DNA of 64,000 nucleotides, taken from Arctopsyche grandis (lineage: Eukaryota; Arthropoda; Insecta; Trichoptera; Hydropsychidae). A program made the position numbers and the translations under genes. Below the pieces are notes generated by a model that was not told the origin of the DNA, ran no database searches, and saw only the letters and a program-made list of their open reading frames with translations. The stretch is from the NCBI RefSeq assembly GCF_051622035.1, contig NC_135362.1, positions 21,971,001 through 22,035,000 of the forward strand, read 5' to 3'. Shown in pieces: positions 33,560-44,289 of the stretch (the first letter of the stretch is position 1; each line of letters opens with the position of its first letter).

Positions 33560-34150
33560 AACTGTAATGAAAAGTGAGCGTATCGCCGTTAACAACCAAG
33601 TTAGGCGTCAAACGAGCGTCATTTTTCACCACATTTTACGATCCCAAATTCAAAAATGAACGATAATTTATTCGCGAAATTGGAAAACGGCGAGGGGGAA
33701 CAAGAAAGATAAAAAAAAGCCGAACGAAGGTTGGTCGGGTGAAGGAGAAAAAACCGAGCATTTGTATCGGAGTTAATCGAAACCGACACCGGGGCGGCAC
33801 CAACCTTTCGCAAATACACTCGTTGATTACAAATTATCTCATTGGAGAGCGGGGTGGAAAATGGCAACCTCGGATCCATTACCATTTAGATAAGCAAAGA
33901 AAGAAATATGATCTTGATGACAATTTGATGACCGCCGTCTTCCGTTAATTAGAAACTTTTTTCCATCGCACCGCCCACTCCTCGCACCCACCCCCAACCA
34001 CCCACCGACCTCGAAGCGGGGCGGGAGATACTCACCCCTCGCGGGCCTCCAATCGTATTCTCGTGAAGTCGCCGGATTCCGAGGCCTTCCGACTTTCCGA
34101 CCCCCGGATCATCGCATTCTTCGCTCCAGACGTGTCCGAGCTGTTCCAAT
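33560..34150. other. GC-rich non-coding island
   Basis: Contains GTATCGCCGTTAACAACC, ATTTTACGATCCC, CCGTCTTCCGTTAATTAG and a CACCCACCCCCAACCACCC block. Frames of 66-88 codons on both strands have no recognisable homology. Candidate regulatory element. Confidence 0.4.
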
Positions 34151-34675
34151 TTGAATTATTACAAAGTCTCGTGTAACTTTTAATCAGAAAAATAAAATTC
34201 ATTACTTAAGATCTCATTTAAAAATATGGGCACTGAAAGAAAATAAAGATTTTTGAATTAAAAATCAAATTATTTACAGCATTTTTGTTGATGGCTTTTC
34301 AAATAAAATTAAACTAAATATATTTTTTGTACATTATAATAAACTTTAAAATAAGTAACCAATAGCACATAGTAATTGAACTGCATTCAGTGCTAAAATA
34401 ATTCTAAATAATATCTTAAAAGCAAAAAACAAGTCTCTTAATAACCACTTTGTCGCCGTTCGCCCACCGGTGGGCGCTTGAGACAGGTTTAAAATCGCCA
34501 TGCACCGCCCTTGGACACATAGTCGCTACACCTTAAATGAAGATGAATTAATTTTGGTTTTTTCACAACTACATCTATGAATAGTTTTAAAAACTAATAA
34601 ATTTATTTTTTCCATGATATTTAAAAAAATGTCGATAATGTCTACAAAAAATGCGGCGATGAAGTGGTTTAATAC
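34151..34675. other. Unannotated DNA with a 16-bp GC palindrome
   Basis: CGCCCACCGGTGGGCG near 34460 is a perfect palindrome in otherwise A+T-rich DNA. No gene recognised. Confidence 0.45.
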
Positions 34676-34677
34676 CA

Positions 34678-34815
34678 ATTCATATTAGCACAGCACGTAC
34701 GGGCAACTCCACGTTAGCAGGAAGTATGGAAAGTGGTTCACTTTGATAGTAAAAAGTCGATGGAATGCGTTCATTATACGCTCGCCGATCTGGTACGTTT
34801 GCCAACATCCAAATG
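34678..34815 (+). repeat. Fragments of repeats X and R
   Basis: 34678-34735 (TTAGCACAGCACGTACGGGC) resembles the start of repeat X at 35980. 34738-34815 (AGTAAAAAGTCGATGG, then TTATACGCTCGCCGATC) matches the terminal part of repeat R seen at 39062 and 44289. Confidence 0.6.
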
Positions 34816-34990
34816 AATGAATGTCTATGAACCGTTTCAATGAAAATTAGATAAATTGGAAAGCTCTGATAGAAAACGATCGACCTGGAGTCACAGACCA
34901 AGGTTTGGCCAGCAGCAACCAGTGGGGCTCGAACCCGTGACCATTATATGAAAAGCATATATGCTAATCACTAGTCCACGCTGCTGGTTA
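34805..34990 (-). mobile_element. SINE, body truncated
   Basis: Minus-strand head (inverse of CCAGCAGCGTGGACTAGTG ending 34988), box B GGTTCGAGCCC, inverse of CTCCAGGTCGATCG, and part of the central domain. Confidence 0.83.
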
Positions 34991-35099
34991 ATTATGAGTT
35001 TTCCTTAAATGTGTAAATATGAACTCACAAACATATATTTAGATTAGTTTCATTAGAAAAACCAAGTTCAAAGGTTTTTGCTACATATTTACTTTTGTA

Positions 35100-35760
35100 C
35101 ATACTGAATTTATTTTTGCAATTTGCAATTTTCCTTCAGTCAAGCCATTTCAAAATTATTAATAGCCGTCGAATGCGGTGAAGCCGACAGCTTATCGGCG
35201 AGATATCCTCGCCCACGGAAATTATGATAATAATATTAAGAAGTTTCAAGGCTCACGGTGGTGTGTAGCGGTGAGGAATGGCACCCCTGCTTGTCACACC
35301 GATCACGCTCTTTCATCTCGTCTCTTTCGAATAATAGCGCCGCAAAATATTGTGGTTGTCGGATGGGGGGTGGCTAGGGGACACCCCCGTACCGTCTCTG
35401 CGCCCACCCGACTACCCCAAACGACACACCCCTGCGGATGGATAGCGCCAATTTGGAATTCAAGGTTCATTCGCGACACATTTTTCGAAAGCCACACGGC
35501 TCGACTTATGAGAAATTTGAATACGTTTTTATTTCTGGTCGGGAGCATGTAAATATGTGTTCCGTCCCATCCAGACCCTCCTCGCCTACTCTTGATCCCG
35601 CAGCGCATAGCTCCATATACATAAATCAAGTAGGTGTTCCGTGTTCGGCCGCTTCCGGCTTTTCCGATTCATTTTACCGTGAGGTGATGTCTTTCGCACA
35701 TGTATACCTACCTATACATACCTATGTATACCTGTACACAATGAACAAAAATAGCACCTT
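35100..35760. other. GC-rich non-coding island
   Basis: CpG-rich. Plus-strand frames of 116 and 124 codons and a minus-strand frame of 108 codons overlap in the same DNA, typical of GC-rich non-coding sequence, and none shows a known domain. Candidate regulatory DNA. Confidence 0.35.
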
Positions 35761-35979
35761 TTATGTGAAATTAATAAGCCTTAAGTGATTATACTAAATC
35801 AACCCGTTTAAGATAGTTTATATACAAAAAAACATTAAGTTTTCAAAATTTTACGTTATATTTAACGTTTTTCAATAAATAGTAAAAGCAACAACAATTT
35901 CTACCATAAAGAAGTGTCCATAATTTTACTCAATATATAACATACATATGTATATACATATAATGTAAAGGTTAATTTA

Positions 35980-36270
35980 TGCTAGCACAGCACATAACGA
36001 CAACTGCACATAAACAGCAGTACGAAAGACATTATTTAGTTAATTCTATAACGTAATAATTAATTATTTGTAACGTGATTATTCTATAACATAATTATTC
36101 TATAACGTAATTATTCTATAACGAAACTATTCTATGACGTAATTATAATTCTATGGCGTAACTTAAGAGTAGTAACTGACACGATCTATTCATATTACAC
36201 CGTAGTACTTGTCACTGAAACATATCAAGCAGAATCTGTTTTCTTTGGCCACTGAAGAAATATAAAGCTG
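35980..36270 (+). repeat. Repeat X, copy 1
   Basis: GCTAGCACAGCACATAACGA, AACAGCAGTACGAAAGACAT, then a tandem array, then CTTAAGAGTAGTAACTGACA and a terminal part with TTTGGCCACTG. Nearly the same blocks recur in order at 36816-37020. Confidence 0.75.
36044..36163 (+). repeat. 16-bp tandem array inside repeat X
   Basis: About six units of ATTCTATAACGTAATT with point changes. Present only in copy 1 of repeat X; copy 2 has a single ATTCTATG at the same place. Confidence 0.85.
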
Positions 36271-36314
36271 TAATTAAAGAGTGTCGGTTTAAAGTTCGTT
36301 TATACCAGTACAGC

Positions 36315-36815
36315 TTAAGAGGGCTGTACACCCGAAACCTTAATTTTGTTGCCGTTCCTTTCTTCGATATATGTATATATTGAGTGAATGCGACAATATA
36401 TATCAATATATATGTATATTGAGTGAATGAGACAGTTGCGCTTCGACCAGATAAAACGTATTTTAAATTGACAACATCGAGGTTTCGTATTCTCCTATTT
36501 TCTCCTCCGAAACTCTCATCATCGGTATGAGAAAGATATTTTATGTGCAACTATGCGCGTATTTTTATTAAAATCGATCGTTAAATACGCACACTGGACT
36601 CTTTTCGTGGATGTAAAAAAAGATGCGATTTTATAGATGTTTGGCGGCTCCTAGCTCCTATAAAAAATAACTAATCAAAAAAATAAAACGATAGATACAA
36701 CCCAATGGTGGATATCCATAGCATATTAAAAAATAATTTCTCTGGTGCTATAATTGAGGAAGGGAGAAGTCTAATACGTTTGTATGGACAAGACGCTGGT
36801 GTCCAGCCCTCTTAA
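36315..36815. mobile_element. TTAA-flanked MITE (piggyBac-like)
   Basis: TTAA at 36315-36318 and 36812-36815 with inverted ends GAGGGCTGTACACC and GAGGGCTGGACACC. No transposase frame. It lies exactly between the two copies of repeat X. Confidence 0.82.
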
Positions 36816-37020
36816 GCCGACAACTGCAAGGAAACAGCAGTACGAAAAATATTATTTAGTATATTCTATGTATGTATATGGACACATTCATATGTTCCGT
36901 AAGACGCATGTAGCGTACCTTAAGAGCAGTAACCAACACAATCAATTCATACTATACAGCGTACATCTCATTGAAACATATAACCGGTTTTATTTGGTCA
37001 CTGTGGAAATATTCACGAAT
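36816..37020 (+). repeat. Repeat X, copy 2
   Basis: CGACAACTGCAAGGAAACAG, CAGTACGAAAAATATTATTT, CTTAAGAGCAGTAACC and TTTGGTCACTGTGG parallel copy 1 in the same orientation. It starts right after the TTAA of the MITE. Confidence 0.75.
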
Positions 37021-37129
37021 GATGTGAAGAGTGACGAATATTCACGCATTATGTGATCATAGTGGCGAGTTCGCCCGTACTAACGAAAGTGCTGTCATGC
37101 GCAATTTAATATTTTTGGTAACGTTGTAT

Positions 37130-37222
37130 TGTGACAGATCTGACCAGCAGCAAAGTCAGGGATAGAACCCGTGATCACTACATTTAAAGCATTACACATT
37201 GATCTTTGCTGCTGGTTAAGCT
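37130..37222 (-). mobile_element. SINE head only
   Basis: ACCAGCAGCAAAG at one end and CTTTGCTGCTGGT at the other are perfect inverses (13 bp), with the inverse of box B (GATAGAACCC) between: a tRNA-like domain able to fold on its own. Confidence 0.8.
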
Positions 37223-37229
37223 ATAATAG

Positions 37230-37909
37230 TACCAATAAAAGTAGTATTTTCCGTACAGTGTTGTGCCGAGCTGTTAACGTACAGTTTTAGATAATATAAA
37301 TGGACCTTTTCACAAGTAATATCAACTAATGCAGTTTCAATGGACACGTGGCTTTTTTTTTACTTTTTACTTACATTTAAAGTCTGCCTAATAGAAATTT
37401 AAAAAAAAGAAATGTGTTGAAGGCGTTGAAAGAAATGAATCTTTTTATTAAGTCAACTGTTTAAAAAGAGGACGAATCCATTTTGGTCGTGGTAATTTTG
37501 GTACTCGTTCTTTATTTATTTTTAATTAACTTGAATAGTGTACTACAATGCGTGAGGTGTAAGTGATATGATAATTTGGAGCTCTCTAGTGGCTGGGTGA
37601 CAATAAGAAAGCAGTCATTTGTCGTCGAGTGGGAGTCGGTAATTGTGCACCGCATTAGCGGAGGGTGGGTAGATGCAATTAACCACCAGAATACCAATGA
37701 GATTCGGGAAGAAAAATAACCACCCCCTTTTCTATTATTTTTACGATCGCCTTTAACGAAAAAATATTTCCACCTAATGGCGACGAAAATGTTGCTTCCA
37801 AAATTTATCGACATTGTTTATTGTTTAGTTTCACACTTTCATTTATATTATACACTAGTGTCGTGTCCGTTGATTTCAACGGGTGGTTTCGGAAAGGAAT
37901 TGATATATG
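37230..37909. other. Mixed DNA with a GC-richer island at 37540-37900
   Basis: The island contains GCACCGCATTAGCGGAGGG and TGCAATTAACCACC. Nothing codes recognisably. Confidence 0.35.
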
Positions 37910-39050
37910 AATTAAAATAAAGTTATTTGTTATATAGTATTAAAGTGGCTTCAATCATACTTAAATAATAGAAGGCAAATAGTAAAAATTGATAAGGTGT
38001 TATCCTCTGAATTTATAACACCTCATGGAGTGCCGCAAGGGTCCAAATTGGGACCCTTATTATTTATATTATATATAAACGATATTGTTAAGGTAATTAA
38101 GATGTGTAAAATACATTTGTTTGCAGATGATACATTGATATATATAATTGGAAAGAATGTTGATGTAATGTCTGAGATTTTAAATATAGAATTAAATTAT
38201 GTGAATGACTGGTTGTGTGAAAATAAATTAAAGTTGAATGTGAATAAAACAAAAATGATGTGGTTGAATGGTAAAAATAAAAATATATTGAATGAAATTA
38301 GAATTGATGATAAGTTAATTGAAAAAGTTGAAAATATAAAATACTTAGGTGTATACATATGTAGATTAAGGACTAAATTTTAAAATGCACGCTGACTATA
38401 TAATAAAAAAAATGGCTAGAAAAGTTGGTGTATTATGTAGATTAAGAAATATTTTAAGTAAAAAAAGTAAAATTTTAGTGTTTAATTCAATTGTCTTGCC
38501 ACATGTGGTTTATTGTGCCACTGTGCTTAATTTGTTTAGTGGCCAAGATTTAGAAAAAATGCAAAAAATACAGAATAAAGCTATGAGAGCTATTTTGAAT
38601 GTGAGTAGATTTAAGAGTATTGGAAGTATGTTAGATGAATTAGGATGGATGAGTATTAGAACTAGTCTAAATATTAGTACATTGTCTTTTGTTTATAAGT
38701 TAGATCATAAGTTATTACCTAAGTATTTTGATGATTATATAATAAGGAATAGAGATAAACATAGTTTTTATACTAGAAATAAGGACAAACTAGTTGTAAG
38801 TAGAGTAAGAAAGAATAAGACGGCTGGGGGTGTTTTTCACAGGGGTGTGCTCATGTATAATGCCCTCCCTGAGTGCGTCAGGTCTGCTAAAAACATGGAT
38901 GCATTCCTGCGAGGTGCGAAGAGACACCTCTGTGAGGGACAGTACATATAAGTTAATTATAAATTTTAGAGTTAAGTATAATAATTAAGATGTATTTTTA
39001 AATTAGCTTGATAGCTAAAATATATATAAATAAATAAATAAATAAATTTA
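37910..39050 (+). mobile_element. 5'-truncated LINE with one frameshift
   Basis: Open from about 37913, covering the catalytic half of a reverse transcriptase, its C-terminal domain, a short 3' UTR (TTAGCTTGATAGCTAAAATA) and (AAAT)n at 39026-39047. Coding DNA is unusually A+T-rich. One single-base shift separates two long frames, so the copy is recent. Confidence 0.85.
37997..38951 (+). pseudogene. Reverse transcriptase of the LINE (frameshifted)
   Basis: Frame 1 (37997-38383, open further upstream) has HGVPQGSKLGPLLFILYIND and LFADDTLIYI, with the catalytic AD/D pair, then VNDWLCENKLKLNVNKTKMM and YLGVYI. Frame 2 (38385-38951) continues with HADYIIKKMARKVGVLCRL, VLPHVVYCATVLNL, LEKMQKIQNKAMRAIL and ends TAGGVFHRGVLMYNALPECV. 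The break, in the A+T run near 38378, loses one base. Pattern is jockey/CR1-like. No endonuclease remains, so this is a pseudogene by truncation as well as by the shift. Confidence 0.85.
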
Positions 39051-39061
39051 TAAATATAATT

Positions 39062-39606
39062 TAAGGTAATTTATAGGCAGGCGCACGTATTAATATGTAG
39101 TAAAATGTTGAGCGAGCGCATTACACGCTCGCCGATTCAACCCGTTCACCCGTTTGAAATGATGAATGAATAAACCGTTCGAATCTTCTAGGATGTGTGT
39201 ATGTGTGTACGCTCCCGCGCAGCGAATCTGACGCTGACGTCACCCGTTTCAAGTCAGTTGCCCAATATCAGGAGCACATTTCAGACTCTCCACACTCCTC
39301 ACTTCCCCACTACACCGCTTCCCACCACACCCCAAATTCCTATAGCGGATGCTTAAAATGCACCCATTGGTCAAAATGTATCGTCGTTGCTCTAATTAGT
39401 CAAACGCTTTACTCCAAGTGGACCACTTCACGTTGATTGGTTGTGCGCCTCGTTAGCGTGTATTTATTTTATTAAATATCTCTAGGCAGAACATATACTG
39501 GCATTCTAAAATTTGTTTTTTTGAAATCTCCATACTGGTCGATGCGTCTGGCACATACCCACAAACATACATCGCGTCCATTTTTATATATATTATTATA
39601 CGATCT
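39062..39606 (+). repeat. Repeat R, copy 1
   Basis: Begins AAGGTAATTTATAGGC, continues CATTACACGCTCGCCGATTC, TCCCGCGCAGCG, CTCACTTCCCCACTAC and ends ATACATCGCGTCCATTTTTA followed by TATATA. An inverted copy spans 43878-44289, and copy 1 has about 130 bp extra inside (39335-39475). A non-autonomous element of unclear class. Confidence 0.8.
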
Positions 39607-39644
39607 TATATGATATTCAAAAATACTATCTACATACATACTAC

Positions 39645-39790
39645 ATCAAGGGTACCCAACCGGTCGATCGTGAATGATATTTGGTCGATTTTCATGTTAA
39701 AAAAAAAAATTTAAAAAAAATATATATATATATATTTATATATATAAATCACAAAACTTCATCTATTGTCACAATAAAGTAAGGTGATTA
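39645..39790 (+). repeat. Transposon-end-like sequence plus repeat W fragment
   Basis: AGGGTACCCAACCGGTCGAT at 39650 resembles hAT-type ends. After an A-rich/TA tract, CACAAAACTTCATCTATTGT (39750) belongs to repeat W, also at 43545 and 57275. Confidence 0.45.
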
Positions 39791-39799
39791 AGCAAATGA

Positions 39800-40035
39800 T
39801 ATGTGAGCTGTCATATTTGAAAGTGGGATAAGTCCACTTTTCATCAATTCGAGAAATATTTCGCAAAACATTGAATATAACGTTAAACAACATTTAAAAA
39901 TACCGTTGGCCCATAATAAATTTATACATATTTCCTTTCCGAGGTTCTGGACATATCAAATCACTAGAAGTAGTGATAACAATTTCTAAATTAAGTAACT
40001 GAATAGTGCTTTTGGAACTAAAAATTGGACTTGAA
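39800..40035 (-). repeat. Repeat Q, copy 2
   Basis: Inverse of the unit at 11170: TAAGTCCACTTTTCATC at one end and AAAAATTGGACTT at the other, with GAGAAATATTTCGCAAAACA internally. Confidence 0.7.
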
Positions 40036-40129
40036 TGTATATACATACATATCTGCAGTACCAAAGTTAGAATTATTACTAAGAATTACGCTTACCTGTA
40101 GATATGTATATGGGTATGCGTATTTACTA

Positions 40130-40570
40130 GCACGAATATTCAGCCGACGAGTGGTTCGAAGTACCAGGCGCCGCCGTGTATCCAAAATTGAGCGTATCGG
40201 CGTCCTTGTTGTTGCGGATGGTTATTGTTTAATCACAGTGGATGCGGGGGCGTATTGCACCAGCAGAGTCGCTTTTGTTTGGTGCTATTTGTCTAATTAG
40301 CGTTTCAAACCGGCTCTCCCTCCTATTTCGCCCATCGACAGAATTAAAGAGGCGTAATTTATTCATGGGGCCGGCTAATTACAAGAATTATGCAGGAGTC
40401 GCTCCAATAACACGCCCCTCCCATCCTCTCCGCCCCTCCCGATTCTTCCTTTTTGACTTGATTTTGGGAAATTGTCCCCCGTTCCTCAGACGCGCTCTTT
40501 GTGAGCAAATTACGCAATGAACGGATTACGGCCATTGTCCCCGTTTTCCACGTTGATGAGCAGCTATCCA
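40130..40570. other. GC-rich non-coding island with homeodomain-like words
   Basis: Contains GTCTAATTAGCG and TAATTTATTCATGGGGCCGG followed by CTAATTAC. A close version of the latter lies in the next island at 42503. Frames of 70-92 codons on both strands are unassignable. Confidence 0.45.
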
Positions 40571-40784
40571 AGAAACAAATACATTGTGTGAAGACTTAAC
40601 TAAGAATGTGTTTCAAGAATATACATATGTATGTATGTATGTAAGTTTGTTTAAACGAAAATTGTAGTTTATCAAAAAGCTCTTCAAAGTTGTTGCCATT
40701 AAAAGCTATGTACACACTTACATGCATATGTATGTACATGTATATAGAGTTTATTCAGTTTTGAGTACTAATACTATTAAAATT

Positions 40785-41515
40785 TATTTTATTCAATCGA
40801 ACAATCGCCTTTACAGATCGCTCCAAAACGACGACTGTACTAATATATGCAGATCAAGAAACATTATCTAATACATGTATAATTTCGAAAGAGACTTTGT
40901 ATGTACATATGTTTGTTTGTTTGGTTCGTAGAATCCGTGACTTTCAATTTAATAAAAAAACAAATGAATATTCAAATAAATTTAAATAAAATAAAACTAT
41001 TCAAATAAATTAAAACAATTTTTTACTATTAGATTGGCCATGTTTAAGCGGTTTATATTTCAAACAAATACCGGGCGAAGCCGGGTAAAAACACTAGTAT
41101 TTTATATAATACAAAATTATATCAATTCAAGCATTTTTAGAGTGCGAATTCATACAAACATCGTCCACAGAGACATTTATGGTCAAAGATTGCAAAGTAG
41201 CATTCAAGCATACAATACGATCAATACAATCAATACAAGCATTTATACAATTCGAATCTTTCGATCGAAGAAATTTTCTTCGAACCTCAAGATGCTGAAT
41301 AACTTGAGATTTGTAAGATAAATAGGAAAGGAGATGCCAATTTTACAGGAACCGTTTCAATGAAAATCAAAAAAAATTGGCAAACTCTTATAGGAAACGA
41401 TCGAGTTGGAGTCACAAAACATAGTCTGGCCAGCAACCACTAGTGGGAATCGAACCGTGACCACTCTGCTCGAAAGCATAATATTCTAACCACTTGTTCA
41501 AGCTACTGGTTCAAA
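40785..41515 (-). mobile_element. SINE (tail B) split by a Helitron
   Basis: Minus-strand head near 41515, box B GGTTCGATTCCC, central domain, body with CAATACAATCAATACAAGC, and tail B at 40801-40838. A 231-bp Helitron (40867-41097) is inserted in the distal body, between ...AAACATTA and TATTTTATA.... Confidence 0.85.
40867..41097 (+). mobile_element. Short non-autonomous Helitron (family 1)
   Basis: Starts TCTAATAC and ends ...CCGGGCGAAGCCGGGT, AAAAACACTAG with flanking A and T: the canonical A|TC...CTAG|T layout, with a subterminal hairpin (CCGG-GCGAA-CCGG). Internal TTTCGAAAGAGACTTTGTAT is shared with 61807-62571. Confidence 0.87.
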
Positions 41516-42490
41516 ACTGATTTTTTGAAAGATGTAACTAATTTAATCGGTTTATCATGTTAAAATATTATAGCGATATTATAGCAGTATTAGTTTAATA
41601 TAAATAATAAATTAACGAGATATTTAACATATCGAATCATTGTCACTTTATAACGTTTAGAATATGTGAATAAAATCTTTGCCGCTCCTTACAATTTTAT
41701 TTTTAAAGAGTTTTCGAATAAATTTCTCTATTAAAATTGAAAACTTATAAGCACATTGTGAGAGGTAATGTATATCTTATATTATTTTTTAGGAAAATTA
41801 AATATCCTTAATATGTATGTAACATATCTGCTTTTTCTCGATATATTTGTGTTAATTATATACATATGTATGTACATATGAATATGTGTGTATTATATGG
41901 TGATCCGACAAAGCCGCGCACGACAATTCCGCGCAAAACAAAACAACAGAATCAAATAAAATTTTAAACAGAACTTTTTTTTTATTTTATTCGATTTCGT
42001 AGGGCTGCTGATCAATAGACTTTTACTAGGGTTTGTAGGTTTTAGAAACCACAAAAATTTCAAAATTCGAAAACTGATTTTTAAATTTCGTAAGCCGTTA
42101 ATCCGATGTGTAATTATGAGTATTTATTTTTATTTAAGAATACTTGGGAAAGGCGACAGAGCCGATGAACCCAAGAAATTTGTTAATACATAAAATTATA
42201 ATACAAAAATCAAAAATATAGAGCCAAAAAGAAATATAAAGATTTCTTATTTTCGCTTATGCATATGTATGTACATATTTATAGGAATATAAGAAGTGAA
42301 TTCCACTTATGCGTTAACTCCTCTGAATCAATAATTCTCATAAATAAAATTTTGTTTATAGAGTATAATCAGAGTTTATGTATTTCTCAAATTACACTGT
42401 TAATGGTTGTTATGATTTTTTTTATATTGGATACATATGTATGTACATTTGTGCGTAATCGTTTCGAAACAAAAATTTGGGATGAGGTCT
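41516..42490. other. Unannotated A+T-rich DNA
   Basis: Holds a fragment of the GC-rich bipolar element (CCGACAAAGCCGCGCACG near 41908). The 88-codon frame at 42259-42525 is not recognised. Confidence 0.45.
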
Positions 42491-43060
42491 ATTCCATTGA
42501 GATAATTTATTCATGGTCCGGTTAATTACTAAAAATTATACCGGGTCGCCTAAATAATAAGTCGGCTCACCTGGCGTGCCTTGTTCGACTTAAAATTTTA
42601 ACTGTTTCGACTCGCTTTTTCTTCTCCTTCTCTTGGGCTAGGAGGGTTGAGAAGGGGTTGAAGTAAGTAACGCGACTTTATATTGTAATTCGGCGAGAGG
42701 GCCAGAGGGGTGATCTTGCGGATGTTTCATTTTGCTTTCAGTGTGGGCCAATGTCGGGGTGCCGTGCCACTTATCCTCACTTAATTTCCATAGTGAGATT
42801 GCTTATCCTGAATAATTAACGGGTTTCTCCCTTTTCGGCGTTCACGGTTCCTTACGTTCGACTTCTGCGGGCCCAAAGTTTACAAGGGGAGGGTTTGAAA
42901 AAAAAATTCCGAAGCTGAAACTAAAGGCTGCAAAGGATCGAAAACATTCGTAAGCTGATCACGCCACCGGCTGCCGAAATATCAACCAGTCACATTTCGT
43001 TTGGTTTCGGTTGCATATTAATAAATTCCAAACTCGTGAATCCATTCCTTTTCATTTCAG
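42490..43060. other. GC-richer non-coding island
   Basis: AATTTATTCATGGTCCGG followed by TTAATTAC at 42503-42530 parallels the neighbouring island. Also CTGAATAATTAACGGG near 42808. No coding frame. Confidence 0.45.
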
Positions 43061-43540
43061 ATACCATGAATAGGCTGACTACTTAAATCCAAAGATTTTT
43101 TCATTACAAAAAGAAAATAGACGGGAACGCTTTCAATCCATTAGGGCGTGAAGTGATTCTTTACGAGAGAACATGCCGAGAATTTAAATCCGATATTATG
43201 ATTCTGCGAAATGATTAAGGATGGTAATCAGCTTTTAGCTTGGAAAACCTTAAAGGTCGTACAATTTGGTGGATATGCTTTCTAAATTTTAACACAATCC
43301 TACAGTGAATCTTAATTCTTCAATGTCATCTTACACCGGATGGACAATAGTTGTACATATTACATATATTTGCGGTTTTATGTATTGTATTGTATTGCGA
43401 TACTTTTATAATAACACTCAACTAATTTTAATATAATAAGACTCAACCTTTCAGCTTTCAATCAGATACAAATTGACCTTCATATTCTTCGAAAAAGTAA
43501 TAAATAATAATCTGATCAAATACATTGACCAAACCAAAAA
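43061..43540. other. Unannotated A+T-rich DNA
   Basis: No feature recognised. Confidence 0.45.
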
Positions 43541-43625
43541 TAATCTCGAGTTCGAATTTTCGCATGATCACAAAACTTCATCTATTTTTACTACGTACAT
43601 AGATAAAGTAAAAAAACATTGATAG
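43541..43625 (+). repeat. Repeat W, copy
   Basis: TCGAGTTCGAATTTTCGCAT, CACAAAACTTCATC and GATAAAGTAAAA. Inverse copy at 57275-57330 and partial copy at 39750. Confidence 0.6.
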
Positions 43626-43877
43626 TAACGGTAATAGAATACAAGTCTTTCAGAAGTAATAGTACATCAAAATCACCATTTCATGTACTAGGCCGGAGTA
43701 AAAAACTCGAAATTTTGGATTTTCATCGATAGATATACATACATACACATATTTGTATGTATAAATTTATTTATATTGAAAATATGTTAAATTTAAATTA
43801 ATTTTCTCTATAATTTAAATTCTTCCGCAAAAATAATATTTGCAATGAACAAGTCCTAAAGTTTTAAATCGGTATAA

Positions 43878-44289
43878 ATCTATAATATATGTGTATAAAA
43901 ACGGACGCGATGTATGTTTGTGGGTATGTACATATGTGGCGGATGCGTCGACAAGTATGGAGATTTCAAAATAGCAAATTTTAGAATACCAGGAGTATAC
44001 GCTATGGCAATCTGGCGTGACGACCGATTGTGTCGATGAGACGCGGGGAAGCGGAGTAGTGGGGAAGTGAGGACCTGAGCGTCTGACGCGTGCTCCTGAT
44101 ATTGAGTACCGAGTGAGTGACGTCAGCTCTCAGATGCGCTGCGCGGGAGAGAACACACATAAACACATCCACGAAGACAAACACAATCATTCATCATTTC
44201 TTACGGTGAAAGGGTTGGATCGGTGAGCGTGTAATGCGCGCACTCTACTTTTTACTATTAACACGTGGGCGTGCCTATAAATTACCTTA
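43878..44289 (-). repeat. Repeat R, copy 2 (inverted)
   Basis: Inverse of 39062-39606. It starts ATATGTGTATAAAAACGGAC and ends GCCTATAAATTACCTTAC, the terminus that touches the LINE tail at 44290. The minus-strand frame 44002-44190 is accidental. Confidence 0.8.

Noticed and set aside
35178..35788. Frames of 108-124 codons on both strands in a GC-rich island
   Set aside because: Overlapping frames on opposite strands, no domain, no splice context. Long frames are expected in GC-richer DNA with few stops.
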